Under the pieces are notes generated by a model that was not told the DNA's origin, did no database searches, and worked only from the letters and a program-made list of their open reading frames with translations. From positions 1-64,000 of the forward strand of contig NZ_JACHEP010000011.1 in assembly GCF_014201465.1 (NCBI RefSeq): DNA of 64,000 nt. Reading direction: 5' to 3'. Below are positions 32,649 to 42,800 of this stretch, piece after piece; the first letter of the stretch is position 1, and every line of letters starts with the position of its first letter. Source of the stretch: Anoxybacteroides tepidamans (lineage in GTDB: Bacteria; Bacillota; Bacilli; Bacillales; Anoxybacillaceae). The position numbers were made by a program, and so were the translations under genes.

Positions 32649-33932
32649 ATGACACGTGATGAGAGAGTAAAACAATTAGAAGAAAGCTGGCAAATGGATG
32701 AACGATGGAAAGGCATTGTCCGTCCGTATTCAGCGGAAGATGTCATTAAATTGCGCGGATCAATTGATATCGAGTATACGCTTGCTCGCCGCGGTGCGGA
32801 AAAACTTTGGCATTTATTGAATACGGAAGATTATGTGCATGCGCTCGGGGCGTTGACAGGAAACCAAGCAGTCCAACAGGCGAAAGCAGGGCTAAAAGCC
32901 ATTTATTTGAGCGGTTGGCAAGTGGCGGCAGACGCAAACTTAGCAGGCCACATGTATCCGGATCAAAGTTTATACCCAGCCAACAGCGTACCGCATGTCG
33001 TCAAACGGATTAATCAAGCGCTTCAACGTGCTGACCAAATTCAACATTTGGAAGGAAGCGGAGATCTTGACTATTTCTTGCCGATTGTGGCGGATGCGGA
33101 AGCAGGATTTGGCGGGCAGCTAAACGTATTTGAACTCATGAAAGCAATGATTGAAGCAGGAGCAGCAGGCGTTCACTTTGAAGACCAGCTTTCTTCGGAG
33201 AAAAAATGCGGTCATCTAGGTGGAAAAGTGTTATTGCCAACGCAAACAGCAGTCCGCAACTTAATTGCGGCGCGGCTTGCTGCTGATGTGATGGGCGTTC
33301 CAACGGTCTTAATCGCTCGTACAGATGCAAATGCGGCTGATTTAATTACGAGCGATATTGACCCGCGCGATCAAGAATTTATTACAGGCGAGCGCACTCC
33401 GGAAGGATTTTTCCGCACGAGAGCAGGTCTTGATCAAGCGATCGCTCGCGGCTTAGCGTATGCGCCGTATGCAGATTTAATTTGGTGCGAAACGAGCGAA
33501 CCGAATCTCGAAGAAGCTCGCCGTTTTGCAGAGGCGATTCATGAAAAATTCCCAGGCAAACTATTGGCATACAACTGCTCACCGTCCTTTAACTGGAAGA
33601 AAAAATTGGACGATAAAACGATCGCCAACTTCCAAAAAGAGCTCGGTAAAATGGGATATAAATTCCAGTTTGTTACATTGGCAGGATTCCATGCGCTCAA
33701 CTACAGCATGTTCGAATTGGCGCGCGGATACAAAGAACGCGGTATGGCGGCATATTCGGAATTGCAACAAGCTGAATTTGCGGCTGAAAAATACGGCTAT
33801 ACGGCGACAAGACATCAACGCGAAGTCGGTACGGGCTACTTTGATGAAGTCGCACAAGTCATTTCTGGTGGTCAATCATCAACGGTTGCGTTAAAAGGCT
33901 CAACAGAAGAAGAGCAATTTACGACAGCTTAA
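32649..33932 (+). CDS. aceA: Isocitrate lyase
   Basis: 427 residues. The active-site signature [11 protein letters not shown] (catalytic Cys) lies near residue 187, with metal and substrate motifs [21 protein letters not shown] and [11 protein letters not shown]. It splits isocitrate to succinate and glyoxylate in the glyoxylate bypass, giving growth on acetate or fatty acids. Malate synthase is not in the window. A terminator follows at 33995. Confidence 0.96.
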   Translation: MTRDERVKQLEESWQMDERWKGIVRPYSAEDVIKLRGSIDIEYTLARRGAEKLWHLLNTEDYVHALGALTGNQAVQQAKAGLKAIYLSGWQVAADANLAGHMYPDQSLYPANSVPHVVKRINQALQRADQIQHLEGSGDLDYFLPIVADAEAGFGGQLNVFELMKAMIEAGAAGVHFEDQLSSEKKCGHLGGKVLLPTQTAVRNLIAARLAADVMGVPTVLIARTDANAADLITSDIDPRDQEFITGERTPEGFFRTRAGLDQAIARGLAYAPYADLIWCETSEPNLEEARRFAEAIHEKFPGKLLAYNCSPSFNWKKKLDDKTIANFQKELGKMGYKFQFVTLAGFHALNYSMFELARGYKERGMAAYSELQQAEFAAEKYGYTATRHQREVGTGYFDEVAQVISGGQSSTVALKGSTEEEQFTTA

Positions 33933-33994
33933 TGTCTTTTAAAGGGGAAAATGGGGGATTTTATATAGAGACGTAATAAATATAGATAGAAAGA

Positions 33995-34027
33995 GAAAGG
34001 GCTCGCAAACATGCGGGCCTTTTATTT
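33995..34027 (+). terminator. Terminator of aceA
   Basis: AAAGGgCTCGCA/TGCGgGCCTTT with four-base loop followed by TTATTT. A second small hairpin, GCATGTTT/AAACATGC, lies at 34033-34059 before the next gene. Confidence 0.75.
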
Positions 34028-34081
34028 ATAGTGCATGTTTTGAGCAAAATGAAACATGCTAAAAAAAGGAGGTGTTACAAA

Positions 34082-34282
34082 ATGGAGAAAAAAGAACGCG
34101 AATTGCCGCTTGATACGGTCTTAAATCCCGAAATACGGATGAGCACGGATTTCCATTTTCGACAGACATTTTTGGATGAGGAAGCATATGCTGGCGGATC
34201 GGTAGGAGAGCATACGTCAATCGAACAAGCGAACGAATATTTGGCGGAAGAAGAAATCAAACAAATTTTTCATAACTCGTGA
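34082..34282 (+). CDS. Small acidic hypothetical protein (66 aa)
   Basis: 66 residues, soluble and acidic, beginning MEKKERELPLDTVL; the centre reads YAGGSVGEHTSIEQANEYLA and it ends EEEIKQIFHNS. It has an excellent ribosome site (AAAGGAGGTG, seven bases before the ATG) and its own terminator, so it is a real gene. It may belong to the YozQ/DUF4025 group of small Bacillus proteins, but I am not sure. It lies between aceA and comK. Confidence 0.7.
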   Translation: MEKKERELPLDTVLNPEIRMSTDFHFRQTFLDEEAYAGGSVGEHTSIEQANEYLAEEEIKQIFHNS

Positions 34283-34314
34283 GCGATTTTTTAGAAAATC
34301 GCTCATTATTTTTT
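34281..34314 (+). terminator. Terminator after the 66-aa gene
   Basis: GAGCGATTTT/AAAATCGCTC with a four-base loop, then TTATTTTTTG. Confidence 0.85.
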
Positions 34315-34391
34315 GAAAATATAGAAAAATATAACTATTAATGATATGATGGAATCGTAAAAATAATTTGTATGGTGTAAGGGGTGGATGA

Positions 34392-34982
34392 ATGATGAAA
34401 GTCAATGAAATTGTTGTTGTCGATGGTTTTATCGTGAGTCGTTACACAATGGCAATTTTACCACATCCTTTTCATGATCGTCTCTATTCGAAGGTCATTG
34501 AAGAAGACGGTGAATATATCGTCAAAATGAAACCAATTGATATTATCGCTCGAAGCTGCCAGTACTATGGAGCAAATTTGAAAGGAAGAAGAGACGGAAC
34601 AAAAGAAATTATCGGGATTACGCACAAAGCTCCGATTGCAATCGAACCACTTAACGAAATTTATGTGTTTCCAACGACTTCTCCGAACGACGCGCGTTGC
34701 GTGTGGATCTCACATATGCACGTACTCAAGTATGAGCCCTCTCGCGGAGAACGGACAACCGTATATTTTAAAAATGAAAGAAGCATTTGCCTCGATGTTT
34801 CCTACCATTCATTTGTGAACCAGCTATACCGTACCGCACAGCTACGAACAAAATTGTCCGAGCGCGTGGAAGCTCGCGAACGAAAAATGCAATATTTGTT
34901 TCGAATGGACAAAACAAAAGATTTGGACAAAATAAAGGATTTGGATTCAGATTTAGATTTGTATAAACCAAAAGATTCATGA
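34392..34982 (+). CDS. comK: Competence transcription factor ComK
   Basis: 196 residues, similar along its length to B. subtilis ComK: VVDGFIVSRYTMAILP near the start, IIARSCQYYGANLKGRRDGT in the middle and NERSICLDVSYHSFVNQLYR toward the end. It activates DNA-uptake and recombination genes by binding paired AAAAnnnnnTTTT boxes. The C-terminus carries an unusual Lys/Asp/Leu repeat (KDLDKIKDLDSDLDLYKPKD). TATGAT at 34345-34350 is a likely -10; the upstream region is A+T rich, as expected for an autoregulated comK promoter. AAGGGGTGG precedes the ATG. Confidence 0.95.
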   Translation: MMKVNEIVVVDGFIVSRYTMAILPHPFHDRLYSKVIEEDGEYIVKMKPIDIIARSCQYYGANLKGRRDGTKEIIGITHKAPIAIEPLNEIYVFPTTSPNDARCVWISHMHVLKYEPSRGERTTVYFKNERSICLDVSYHSFVNQLYRTAQLRTKLSERVEARERKMQYLFRMDKTKDLDKIKDLDSDLDLYKPKDS

Positions 34983-35080
34983 ATTAAATTTTTAACATCT
35001 GTTCAAGCTCCCTCTATTTATATTCCCCGCGCAACCGTGTAAAATAAAAATGATAGGAACAATGTGAATGGGGAGTATTC

Positions 35081-35698
35081 ATGGACGTTGAAACATTAAA
35101 ACAGTGGTTTACGTTAAAACACGTATTAGAATTGCTAGAACATTATCGCTCTTTTGGAATGCTGCCGGGTATTATCGTTACGCTGTTAGAATCATTTTTT
35201 CCTGTACTTCCGATGTTCGTATTTGTAATGGCGAACGCAGCTGCTTTTGGATTGTGGCAAGGAATTATGATCTCATGGATTGGCGCTTGCCTTGGATCGA
35301 TTCTTGTCTTTTTGCTTGCCAGAAAAATAGGGCAAAAGCGATTTTTTCAATTTTTAAGCCGCCATCAAAAAGTGAGGCAACTCGTAAATTGGGTAGAGCG
35401 CCATGGATTCGGTCCGTTGTTTTTATTATTTTGTTTTCCGTTTACACCGTCAGCGATTATTAACGTAGTAGCCGGGTTATCACGCATTAGCAGGCAGCAG
35501 TTTATTTTAGCGGCGCTATTTGGGAAAATGGTGATGATTTTTACGATCAGTTTTATCGGATATGACCTTGTAGCGCTCGTCAAACAACCGCTTCGTACAG
35601 TAGCTGTTGCTGTGATTATTTTCCTCTTATGGTATGCGGGAAAAAAAGTAGAAGCAAAATTTTCGTTGACGGAAAAAACAAGCAAGGGAAATTCTTAA
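35081..35698 (+). CDS. yhjE: DedA-family membrane protein (YhjE type)
   Basis: 205 residues, four to five membrane segments and the SNARE-associated DedA core: ETLLES-like LLESFFPVLPMFVFVMANAA, GSILVFLLARKIGQKRF, and RHGFGPLFLLFCFPFTPSAI with the conserved Pro residues. DedA proteins act in lipid-carrier recycling and membrane homeostasis. Gene order with comK upstream and a signal peptidase downstream matches yhjE-sipV in B. subtilis. Confidence 0.88.
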   Translation: MDVETLKQWFTLKHVLELLEHYRSFGMLPGIIVTLLESFFPVLPMFVFVMANAAAFGLWQGIMISWIGACLGSILVFLLARKIGQKRFFQFLSRHQKVRQLVNWVERHGFGPLFLLFCFPFTPSAIINVVAGLSRISRQQFILAALFGKMVMIFTISFIGYDLVALVKQPLRTVAVAVIIFLLWYAGKKVEAKFSLTEKTSKGNS

Positions 35699-35715
35699 AC
35701 CGGGTGGACGATGGT

Positions 35716-36252
35716 ATGAACAAACGACCAATTCATCGGAGAAAATCTGTTATATGGGGAATCGGATTGTTGCTTATTCTTACCATCCGGTTTCTGCTTT
35801 TTACGAATTATGTCGTTGAAGGCGAGTCGATGATGCCGACGCTTCGAGATGGAAATTTACTCGTTATCAGTAAGTTTGGGAGCATTCAGCGGTTTGATAT
35901 TATTGTATTTCATGCGAACAAACAAGAAGATTATGTGAAACGTGTTATCGGCTTGCCGGGAGACCGAATCGCCTATAAAAATGACGTGCTATACGTTAAC
36001 GGAAAACCGGTAGAGGAACCGTATTTAAAGCCGTATAAGCGCAGGCTGATCGATGGAAAATTAACCGGGGATTTTACGCTTGAAGAAATGACAGGAAAAA
36101 AAACGGTGCCAAAAGGGCGCGTGTTCGTATTAGGAGATAACCGCTTAAACAGCTGGGATAGCCGCCATTTTGGATTCGTGAAAATGAACCAAATTGTCGG
36201 AAAAGTCAATGCTCGTTATTGGCCGTTTGATGAATTTGCGACCCGATTTTGA
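35716..36252 (+). CDS. sipV: Type I signal peptidase
   Basis: 178 residues with one N-terminal membrane anchor (IWGIGLLLILTIRFLLF) and the catalytic Ser in VEGESMMPTL and Lys in YVKRVIGLPGD; box E reads VLGDNRLNSWDSRHFG. It removes signal peptides from exported proteins. Named by synteny with B. subtilis sipV; the paralogue assignment is not proven. ATG 35716 follows GGGTGG at nine bases. Confidence 0.85.
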   Translation: MNKRPIHRRKSVIWGIGLLLILTIRFLLFTNYVVEGESMMPTLRDGNLLVISKFGSIQRFDIIVFHANKQEDYVKRVIGLPGDRIAYKNDVLYVNGKPVEEPYLKPYKRRLIDGKLTGDFTLEEMTGKKTVPKGRVFVLGDNRLNSWDSRHFGFVKMNQIVGKVNARYWPFDEFATRF

Positions 36253-36254
36253 GG

Positions 36255-36303
36255 AAAAGGTATTCATTGAAGTATAACATTTCAAGAATACCTTTTTCTT
36301 TTT
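36255..36303 (+). terminator. Terminator of the signal peptidase gene
   Basis: AAAAGGTATTC and TTGAA pair with TTTCAA and GAATACCTTTT around an eight-base loop, followed by a T-rich run. Confidence 0.85.
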
Positions 36304-36401
36304 GTTTTATGGAAAACAGGAATTTTCGACATATCTCTTTCAAACAAACGAACATATGTGCTAAAATAAAGAAAACGATGGAAAATAAAGGTGATGATTG
36401 T

Positions 36402-39400
36402 ATGTCGCTTCGTTTTATAATTGGAAGATCAGGAAGCGGAAAAACGACGAGATGTTTGAATGAAATTCGTGAAAAGTTAAAACAACAACCAACTGGCACA
36501 CCGATTATTTATCTTGTTCCAGAGCAAATGACATTTCAATCGGAATATGCGCTCATTCATACACCTGGGCTTGGCGGGATGATTCGCACTCAAGTATTGA
36601 GTTTCACCCGGCTTGCTTGGCGCGTCTTACAAGAAACAGGCGGCATGAGCCGCTACCATTTAAACCAGACAGGCGTGCGCATGCTTTTAAGAAAAATTGT
36701 AGAAAAATGCAAAGATGAGCTTACTTTATTTGCGCGTGCAGCAGATAAAAACGGTTTTATTGAGCAGCTCGAAGCGATGCTGATTGAATGTAAGCGATAT
36801 TGCATTACACCGGTGCAACTTCAACAAACAGAAGCGCAATTGCGCCATCACGCCAATGCGGCAGAAAAAGTGTTAGCGGATAAGCTAAAAGACTTGCAGT
36901 TGATCTATGACGAATTTGAACGCCAGCTGATGCACCGATATGTCGATTCGGAAGATTATTTGCGGCTTCTTGCGGAAAAAATTCCGCACTCCCGCTACAT
37001 AAAAGAAGCAGAAATTTATGTTGACGGGTTTCATCACTTTACCCCGCAAGAGTATATGGTTCTCGAGCAGCTATTGTGTGTTTCAAAGCGTGTGACGGTC
37101 GCCTTAACTGTTGATGCACCATATAATGAACACCCCCCTCACGAACTACAATTATTTCGTATGACGGGAAAAACATATCACGATCTTCGTAATATGGCGC
37201 TTTTGAACAACGTACCGATAGAGGAAGTACAGATATTACGTGAAAATGTGCGTCATCGCGACGAAGCGCTGCGTCATTTAGAAACACATTACGATGCCCG
37301 GCCAGCTGTCCCGTTTTTGGAAACTACCGATTCGGTTCAGTTGTACCAAGCGACGCATCGCCGCGCGGAAATTGAAGGAATTGCGCGCGAAATTATGTAC
37401 CTTGTGCGTGATGAAGGATACCGGTATCGCGATGTGGCGCTTCTAGTTCGCAATTCTGAAGCGTATCGTGATGTGTTTAAAACGGTTTTTGCCGATTATA
37501 ACATTCCGTACTTTATTGATGAAAAAGAGCCGATGATGCATCATCCATTTATTGAACTCGTTCGCGCAAGCTTGGATGTGATTAACACAAACTGGCGATA
37601 TGAAGCCGTTTTTCGCGCAGCGAAAACCGACTTTTTTTTCCCTATTGATAGCGATCTTCAAAAGATGCGCGAGGCGATAGACCAGCTCGAAAATTATGTA
37701 TTGGCACAAGGAATTTACGGTGCGAAATGGATGGAGCGATGGACGTATCGGCGCTACCAAGGGCTTGAAGGCATTTCGGTGCCACAAACAGATGAAGAAA
37801 AAGAATATGAAGAAAAGCTGAACCAATGGCGGGAACTAGTGGCTGCGCCGCTTATGACGCTGCAAAAACGGCTACAAAAGGCGAAAACAGGCCAGCAAAT
37901 GTGCGAGGCGCTTTATTTGTACTTTGAGCAATTGCACGTTCCGAAAAAGCTCGAAAAACTTCGCGATGAAGCAGAACAAAAAGGAGAATTACTTGCGGCG
38001 CGCCATCATGAACAAGCGTGGAGTGCTGTCATTGAACTGCTTGATCAATACGTTGAAATACTCGGAGATGAAACGATGCCGCTTAAACTGTTTGCGACGA
38101 TTATTGAAACAGGATTAGACAGCTTGCAATTTTCGCTTGTACCACCGGCACTCGACCAAGTGCTCATTGCCCATTTTGATCGTTCGCGCCTGACGGACGT
38201 AAAATGCGTATTTATCGTTGGCGTGAACGACGGGGTGATTCCAGCAAAGAAAAGCGATGATGGCATGCTGTCGGAAAAAGACCGCGAGCTGCTTCATCAT
38301 CTTTCCGTGCGTGTCGCCCCGACAAGCAAAGAGCAGTTGCTTGACGAACCGTTTGCGATTTATTTAGCGCTTGCCAGTCCAAAAGAACGGTTGTACATGA
38401 CGTATCCGCTTGCTGACGACGAAGGAAAATCGTTATTGCCATCCATGTTCATCAAAAGAATGAAAGAAATCTTTCCGGCCATTCAAGAAAAACAGTGGGG
38501 GAATGAGCCGCTTAGCTTATCTCTTGACGAACAGCTTTCGTTCATCACGAACCATTTGATGACGCTCAGGTTTTTGGCGGTTCAACTGCAAGCGTGGAAG
38601 CGGCAATACCCAATTGAGCCGATTTGGTGGGATGTATATAACCTTTATGCGGAAGAAAATGAATGGAAGGAACGCGCGAAAAAAGTATTAAGTGCGCTTT
38701 TCTATGAAAATAAACCGAAAAAGCTAGAAAGAGAGATTAGTAAAAAGCTGTATGGGCATAAAGTAAAAGCGAGCGTTTCCCGCGTGGAGCAATTTAACCG
38801 TTGTCCATTTGCTCATTTTGCTTCATACGGCCTTCGTTTAAAAGAGCGCAACGTATTTCGCCTAGAAGCCCCTGATATCGGCCAGCTGTTTCATTATGCG
38901 CTCAAGATGATTACCGAACGCATTAGAGCGAAGCAGCTGGACTGGGCAAGTTTATCGAAACAAGATTGCGAGAAACTGTCGTATGAGGCGGTCGAGCAGA
39001 TTGCCCCATACATTCAACAGGAAATTTTGTTTAGTTCGCATCGCTATCATTACGTAAAGCGCAAATTGCATCACATCATGGCGCGAACGGCGAGCGTATT
39101 AAGTGAACAAGCGAAAATGAGCGGATTTGCGCCGTTAGAAGTAGAGTTGCAGTTTGGTGATAACGGACCGCTTCCTCCGTTAACGTTTCAACTAGCGGAT
39201 GGCACAACGCTGGAGCTTGTCGGGCGAATCGACCGCATCGACCAAGCAAAAAGTTCGAAAGGAATTTTATTGCGCATTATCGACTATAAATCGAGCAATA
39301 AAAAGCTAGATTTTACTGAAATCTATTACGGGCTGGCGCTACAGATGCTTGCGTATTTAGACGTTGTCATTGAGTACGCGGAGCGGCTTGTCGGCGCCAA

Positions 39401-39887
39401 CGCCTTGCCGGCAGGAGTGCTCTATTTCCATATTCATAATCCGATGATTAAAAGTAAAAATGTGCTCTTAAAGGAAGAGGAAGCGGAACAAAAAATTTTT
39501 GAAAGCTTTAAAATGAACGGCTTGCTGCTTGATGACGATGAAGCCATACGATTGATGGATCAAACGCTCGATGCAGGAAAAGGCTCGGCGATCGTTCCAG
39601 TGAAAATCAATAAAGACGGGTCGGTTTCGAAAACTTCTGCTGTTGTGTCGGAAAAAGATTTTGCGCTGTTACGCCGTCATGTTCGTACCATTTTCCAACA
39701 AGTCGGAACACAAATGGTAGACGGAGTTGTCGATATTGCGCCATATAAGCGGAAAAACGAGACCGCCTGCCAATATTGCGAATTTAGAAACGTTTGTCAG
39801 TTTGATGAATCGCTTGAACAAGACCGTTATCGCCTATTAAAAAATGCAGCATTAGAACAGTTGCGTGAAACCGGGGGTGAAGAATAG
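36402..39887 (+). CDS. addB: ATP-dependent helicase/nuclease subunit B (AddB)
   Basis: 1161 residues. Starts with FIIGRSGSGKTTRC, the Walker A of AddB. Near the C-terminus the RecB-like nuclease has GRIDRID and IIDYKSSNKK with Asp and Lys. The iron-sulfur staple appears as FNRCPFAHF upstream and CQYCEFRNVCQFD at the end. With AddA it resects DNA ends and recognises Chi during double-strand break repair. ATG 36402 follows AAAGGTGATGATTGT; the longer frame upstream crosses the terminator. Stop overlaps the addA start. Confidence 0.95.
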   Translation: MSLRFIIGRSGSGKTTRCLNEIREKLKQQPTGTPIIYLVPEQMTFQSEYALIHTPGLGGMIRTQVLSFTRLAWRVLQETGGMSRYHLNQTGVRMLLRKIVEKCKDELTLFARAADKNGFIEQLEAMLIECKRYCITPVQLQQTEAQLRHHANAAEKVLADKLKDLQLIYDEFERQLMHRYVDSEDYLRLLAEKIPHSRYIKEAEIYVDGFHHFTPQEYMVLEQLLCVSKRVTVALTVDAPYNEHPPHELQLFRMTGKTYHDLRNMALLNNVPIEEVQILRENVRHRDEALRHLETHYDARPAVPFLETTDSVQLYQATHRRAEIEGIAREIMYLVRDEGYRYRDVALLVRNSEAYRDVFKTVFADYNIPYFIDEKEPMMHHPFIELVRASLDVINTNWRYEAVFRAAKTDFFFPIDSDLQKMREAIDQLENYVLAQGIYGAKWMERWTYRRYQGLEGISVPQTDEEKEYEEKLNQWRELVAAPLMTLQKRLQKAKTGQQMCEALYLYFEQLHVPKKLEKLRDEAEQKGELLAARHHEQAWSAVIELLDQYVEILGDETMPLKLFATIIETGLDSLQFSLVPPALDQVLIAHFDRSRLTDVKCVFIVGVNDGVIPAKKSDDGMLSEKDRELLHHLSVRVAPTSKEQLLDEPFAIYLALASPKERLYMTYPLADDEGKSLLPSMFIKRMKEIFPAIQEKQWGNEPLSLSLDEQLSFITNHLMTLRFLAVQLQAWKRQYPIEPIWWDVYNLYAEENEWKERAKKVLSALFYENKPKKLEREISKKLYGHKVKASVSRVEQFNRCPFAHFASYGLRLKERNVFRLEAPDIGQLFHYALKMITERIRAKQLDWASLSKQDCEKLSYEAVEQIAPYIQQEILFSSHRYHYVKRKLHHIMARTASVLSEQAKMSGFAPLEVELQFGDNGPLPPLTFQLADGTTLELVGRIDRIDQAKSSKGILLRIIDYKSSNKKLDFTEIYYGLALQMLAYLDVVIEYAERLVGANALPAGVLYFHIHNPMIKSKNVLLKEEEAEQKIFESFKMNGLLLDDDEAIRLMDQTLDAGKGSAIVPVKINKDGSVSKTSAVVSEKDFALLRRHVRTIFQQVGTQMVDGVVDIAPYKRKNETACQYCEFRNVCQFDESLEQDRYRLLKNAALEQLRETGGEE

Positions 39888-42800
39888 TGGGGAACATGCT
39901 TCCGCCAAAACCGCAAGGAGTCCATTGGACAGACGAGCAGTGGCGCGCGATCGCAACCGATGGGGCGCATACGCTCGTTGCCGCAGCGGCTGGTTCAGGA
40001 AAAACAGCTGTACTTGTCGAACGGATTATTCAAAAAATACTCGATGAACAACATCCGATTGATATCGACCGGCTGCTCGTTGTGACATTTACGAATGCGG
40101 CGGCAGCGGAAATGCGTCAACGAATCGGGGAAAGGATCGAAAAAGCGCTTGCCGAGCATCCGCATTCGCTTCATTTGCGGCGGCAGCTCAGCTTATTGCA
40201 AAAAGCGTTGATTTCAACAATTCATTCATTTTGCTTAGACGTCATTCGCAAGTATTATTACCTCATTAATATTGATCCTGTTTTTCGAATTGCTGATGAA
40301 ACGGAGATTGAATTGTTAAAAGAAGAAATCATAGAGGAACTGTTTGAAGAGCAATACGGAAAAGAAGGAAATGAGGCATTTTTGAACGTTGTCGACCGCT
40401 ATACGAGCGACCGGACCGATGCTGATTTGCAAACAATTATTTTACGCTTATACGAATTTTCACGTTCTCATCCGTATTCGAACGAATGGCTCAACGGGCT
40501 TGTCACGATGTATGATATAGCGGATAATGCAACGATCGACGAGCTTCCGTTTGCCCGCTATTTATTCCAATATATCGATTTTCAGTTGCAAGCAGCTCAG
40601 CATATGATTCAACAAGCGCTTGAACTGACGAATCAGCCGAATGGCCCAGTCTATCTCCGTGAAACATTGGAAAATGATCTGATAAAATTGCAAGAATTAG
40701 AGAAAGCGAGAAACGATTCGTGGCAGAAGCTTTATGAAGCATTTCAATCGCTTGCATGGGCGACAGCAAAACGAAAGCCGAAAAATGAAGAATATGATGA
40801 AGAACTCATTGAAGTAATAAAAGAGTTAAGAGACAAGGCAAAAGCAAAAATGAAAGATGTGAAAGAAGAATTGTTTTCCTTTAAACCTGAAACGTGGCTT
40901 CGCCATTTGCGGGAGATGAAGCCGGTGGTGGCGACGATCGTGGATCTTGTTCAGCAATTGGCCGAGCGGTTGCAAAAGCGGAAAGAAGAAAAAGGCATTG
41001 TCGACTTTTCTGATTTGGAGCATTACTGCCTGCAAATTTTGCGCGATCCTTCATCAACGCCTGACCGGCCGATCCCTTCCGACGCAGCTCTTGATTATCG
41101 TGCGCAGTTTGTCGAAGTGCTTATTGATGAATATCAAGATGTCAATATGGTACAAGAAATGATTTTACAGCTTGTCATTCACGACGATGAAGCAATGGGT
41201 AATTTATTTATGGTTGGAGATGTAAAACAGTCGATTTACCGTTTTCGTTTAGCAGAGCCATTTCTCTTTTTAAAAAAATACCAACGATTTTCAACGAGCG
41301 GTGAGGGCGCAGGTGTTCGTATTGATTTGGCGCGAAACTTCCGCAGCCGCCGTGAAATTTTAGACGGAACGAACTTTATTTTTAAGCAGATCATGGGAGA
41401 AACGGTGGGAGAAATTGCGTATGACGATGATGCCGCATTGCGTTTTGGGGCAACGTATTATCCGGAAAAAGAGCAGCCTGTCGAATGCATTTTGATCGAT
41501 CGGGCGGATAACGGTACAGAAGAACAAGAGGAACAAAACGAGCAGCAAGAACTAGAAAATGCTCAGCTAGAGGCGCGCTGGATGGCGCAAAAAATTAAAC
41601 AACTGATCGATGAGCCATTTTACGTATACGATCGCCATTTGCAAAAAGAGCGGCGTATGATGTATCGTGACATTGTGATTTTGTTGCGGTCTATGCCGTG
41701 GGCATCGCCAATCATGGAAGAGTTTCGAAAACAAGGCATTCCGATTTATGCGGAACTTTCCGACGGATATTTTGCGGCGACGGAAGTGTCAATTATGTTG
41801 TCGCTATTAAAAGTGATTGACAATCCATATCAAGATATTCCGCTTGCTGCGGTATTGCGCTCTCCGATTGTCGGATTAGATGAAAACGAGCTATCGCTTT
41901 TACGTCTTGAAAAGACGAAAGGATCGTTTTATGAAGCATTTTTAGCCTTTTTAGAAAAACGGCCGGCGACAGAAAAAGAGCGGGCATTGTATAAAAAAAT
42001 AGATTCGTTTGCTCAAAAATTGCAAACTTGGCGGACGACCGCGCGGCAAAGCTCGCTAGCTGAATTGATTTGGCGGGTTTATCGCGATACAAACTTTTAT
42101 GACTATGTGGGCGGGATGCCGGGTGGAAAGCAGCGGCAAGCGAATTTACGCGCATTGTATGAAAAGGCGCGCCAATTTGAAAAAACATCATTTCGCGGAA
42201 TTTTTCGCTTTTTACGTTTTATTGAACGTATGCAAGAGCGCAATAATGATTTTGGAGCCGCACGATCGCTCGGTGAACAAGAGGATGTCGTTCGTCTGAT
42301 GACGATCCATAAAAGTAAAGGGCTTGAGTTTCCAGTCGTTTTTGTCGCGGGATTAGGAAAAAACTTCAATATGCAAGATTTACGGCGGAACTATTTAATG
42401 GATAAAGATCTCGGTTTTGCCGCGCACTTTGTTCATCCTCGCCTGCGTGTAAGCTATCCGACGGTTGCGCAATTGGCACTTAAAAGAAAGCTAGAGTTGG
42501 AATTGCTCGCAGAAGAAATGCGCGTTTTGTATGTTGCCTTGACGCGGGCAAAAGAAAAGTTGTATTTAGTTGGAACGGTCAAAAAGCTGGAAAATGAGAA
42601 AAAACGCTGGCAATCTGTTTGTGCGCATCACGATTGGTTGTTGCCGGACTATGTTCGAGCGTCAGCGAAGTGCTATTTAGATTGGATCGGGTATTCGCTC
42701 GTCCGCCACACCGATGACTCCATTCTTCGTCACGGTCGCATCGCAGAAAACGAAATTGCTGATCATCCGTCGAAATGGGTGATTCAAGTTGTTGCAGCTT

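Noticed and set aside
32474-32659. 61-codon open frame upstream of aceA
   Set aside because: Overlaps the aceA start, crosses palindromic leader DNA and lacks a ribosome site.
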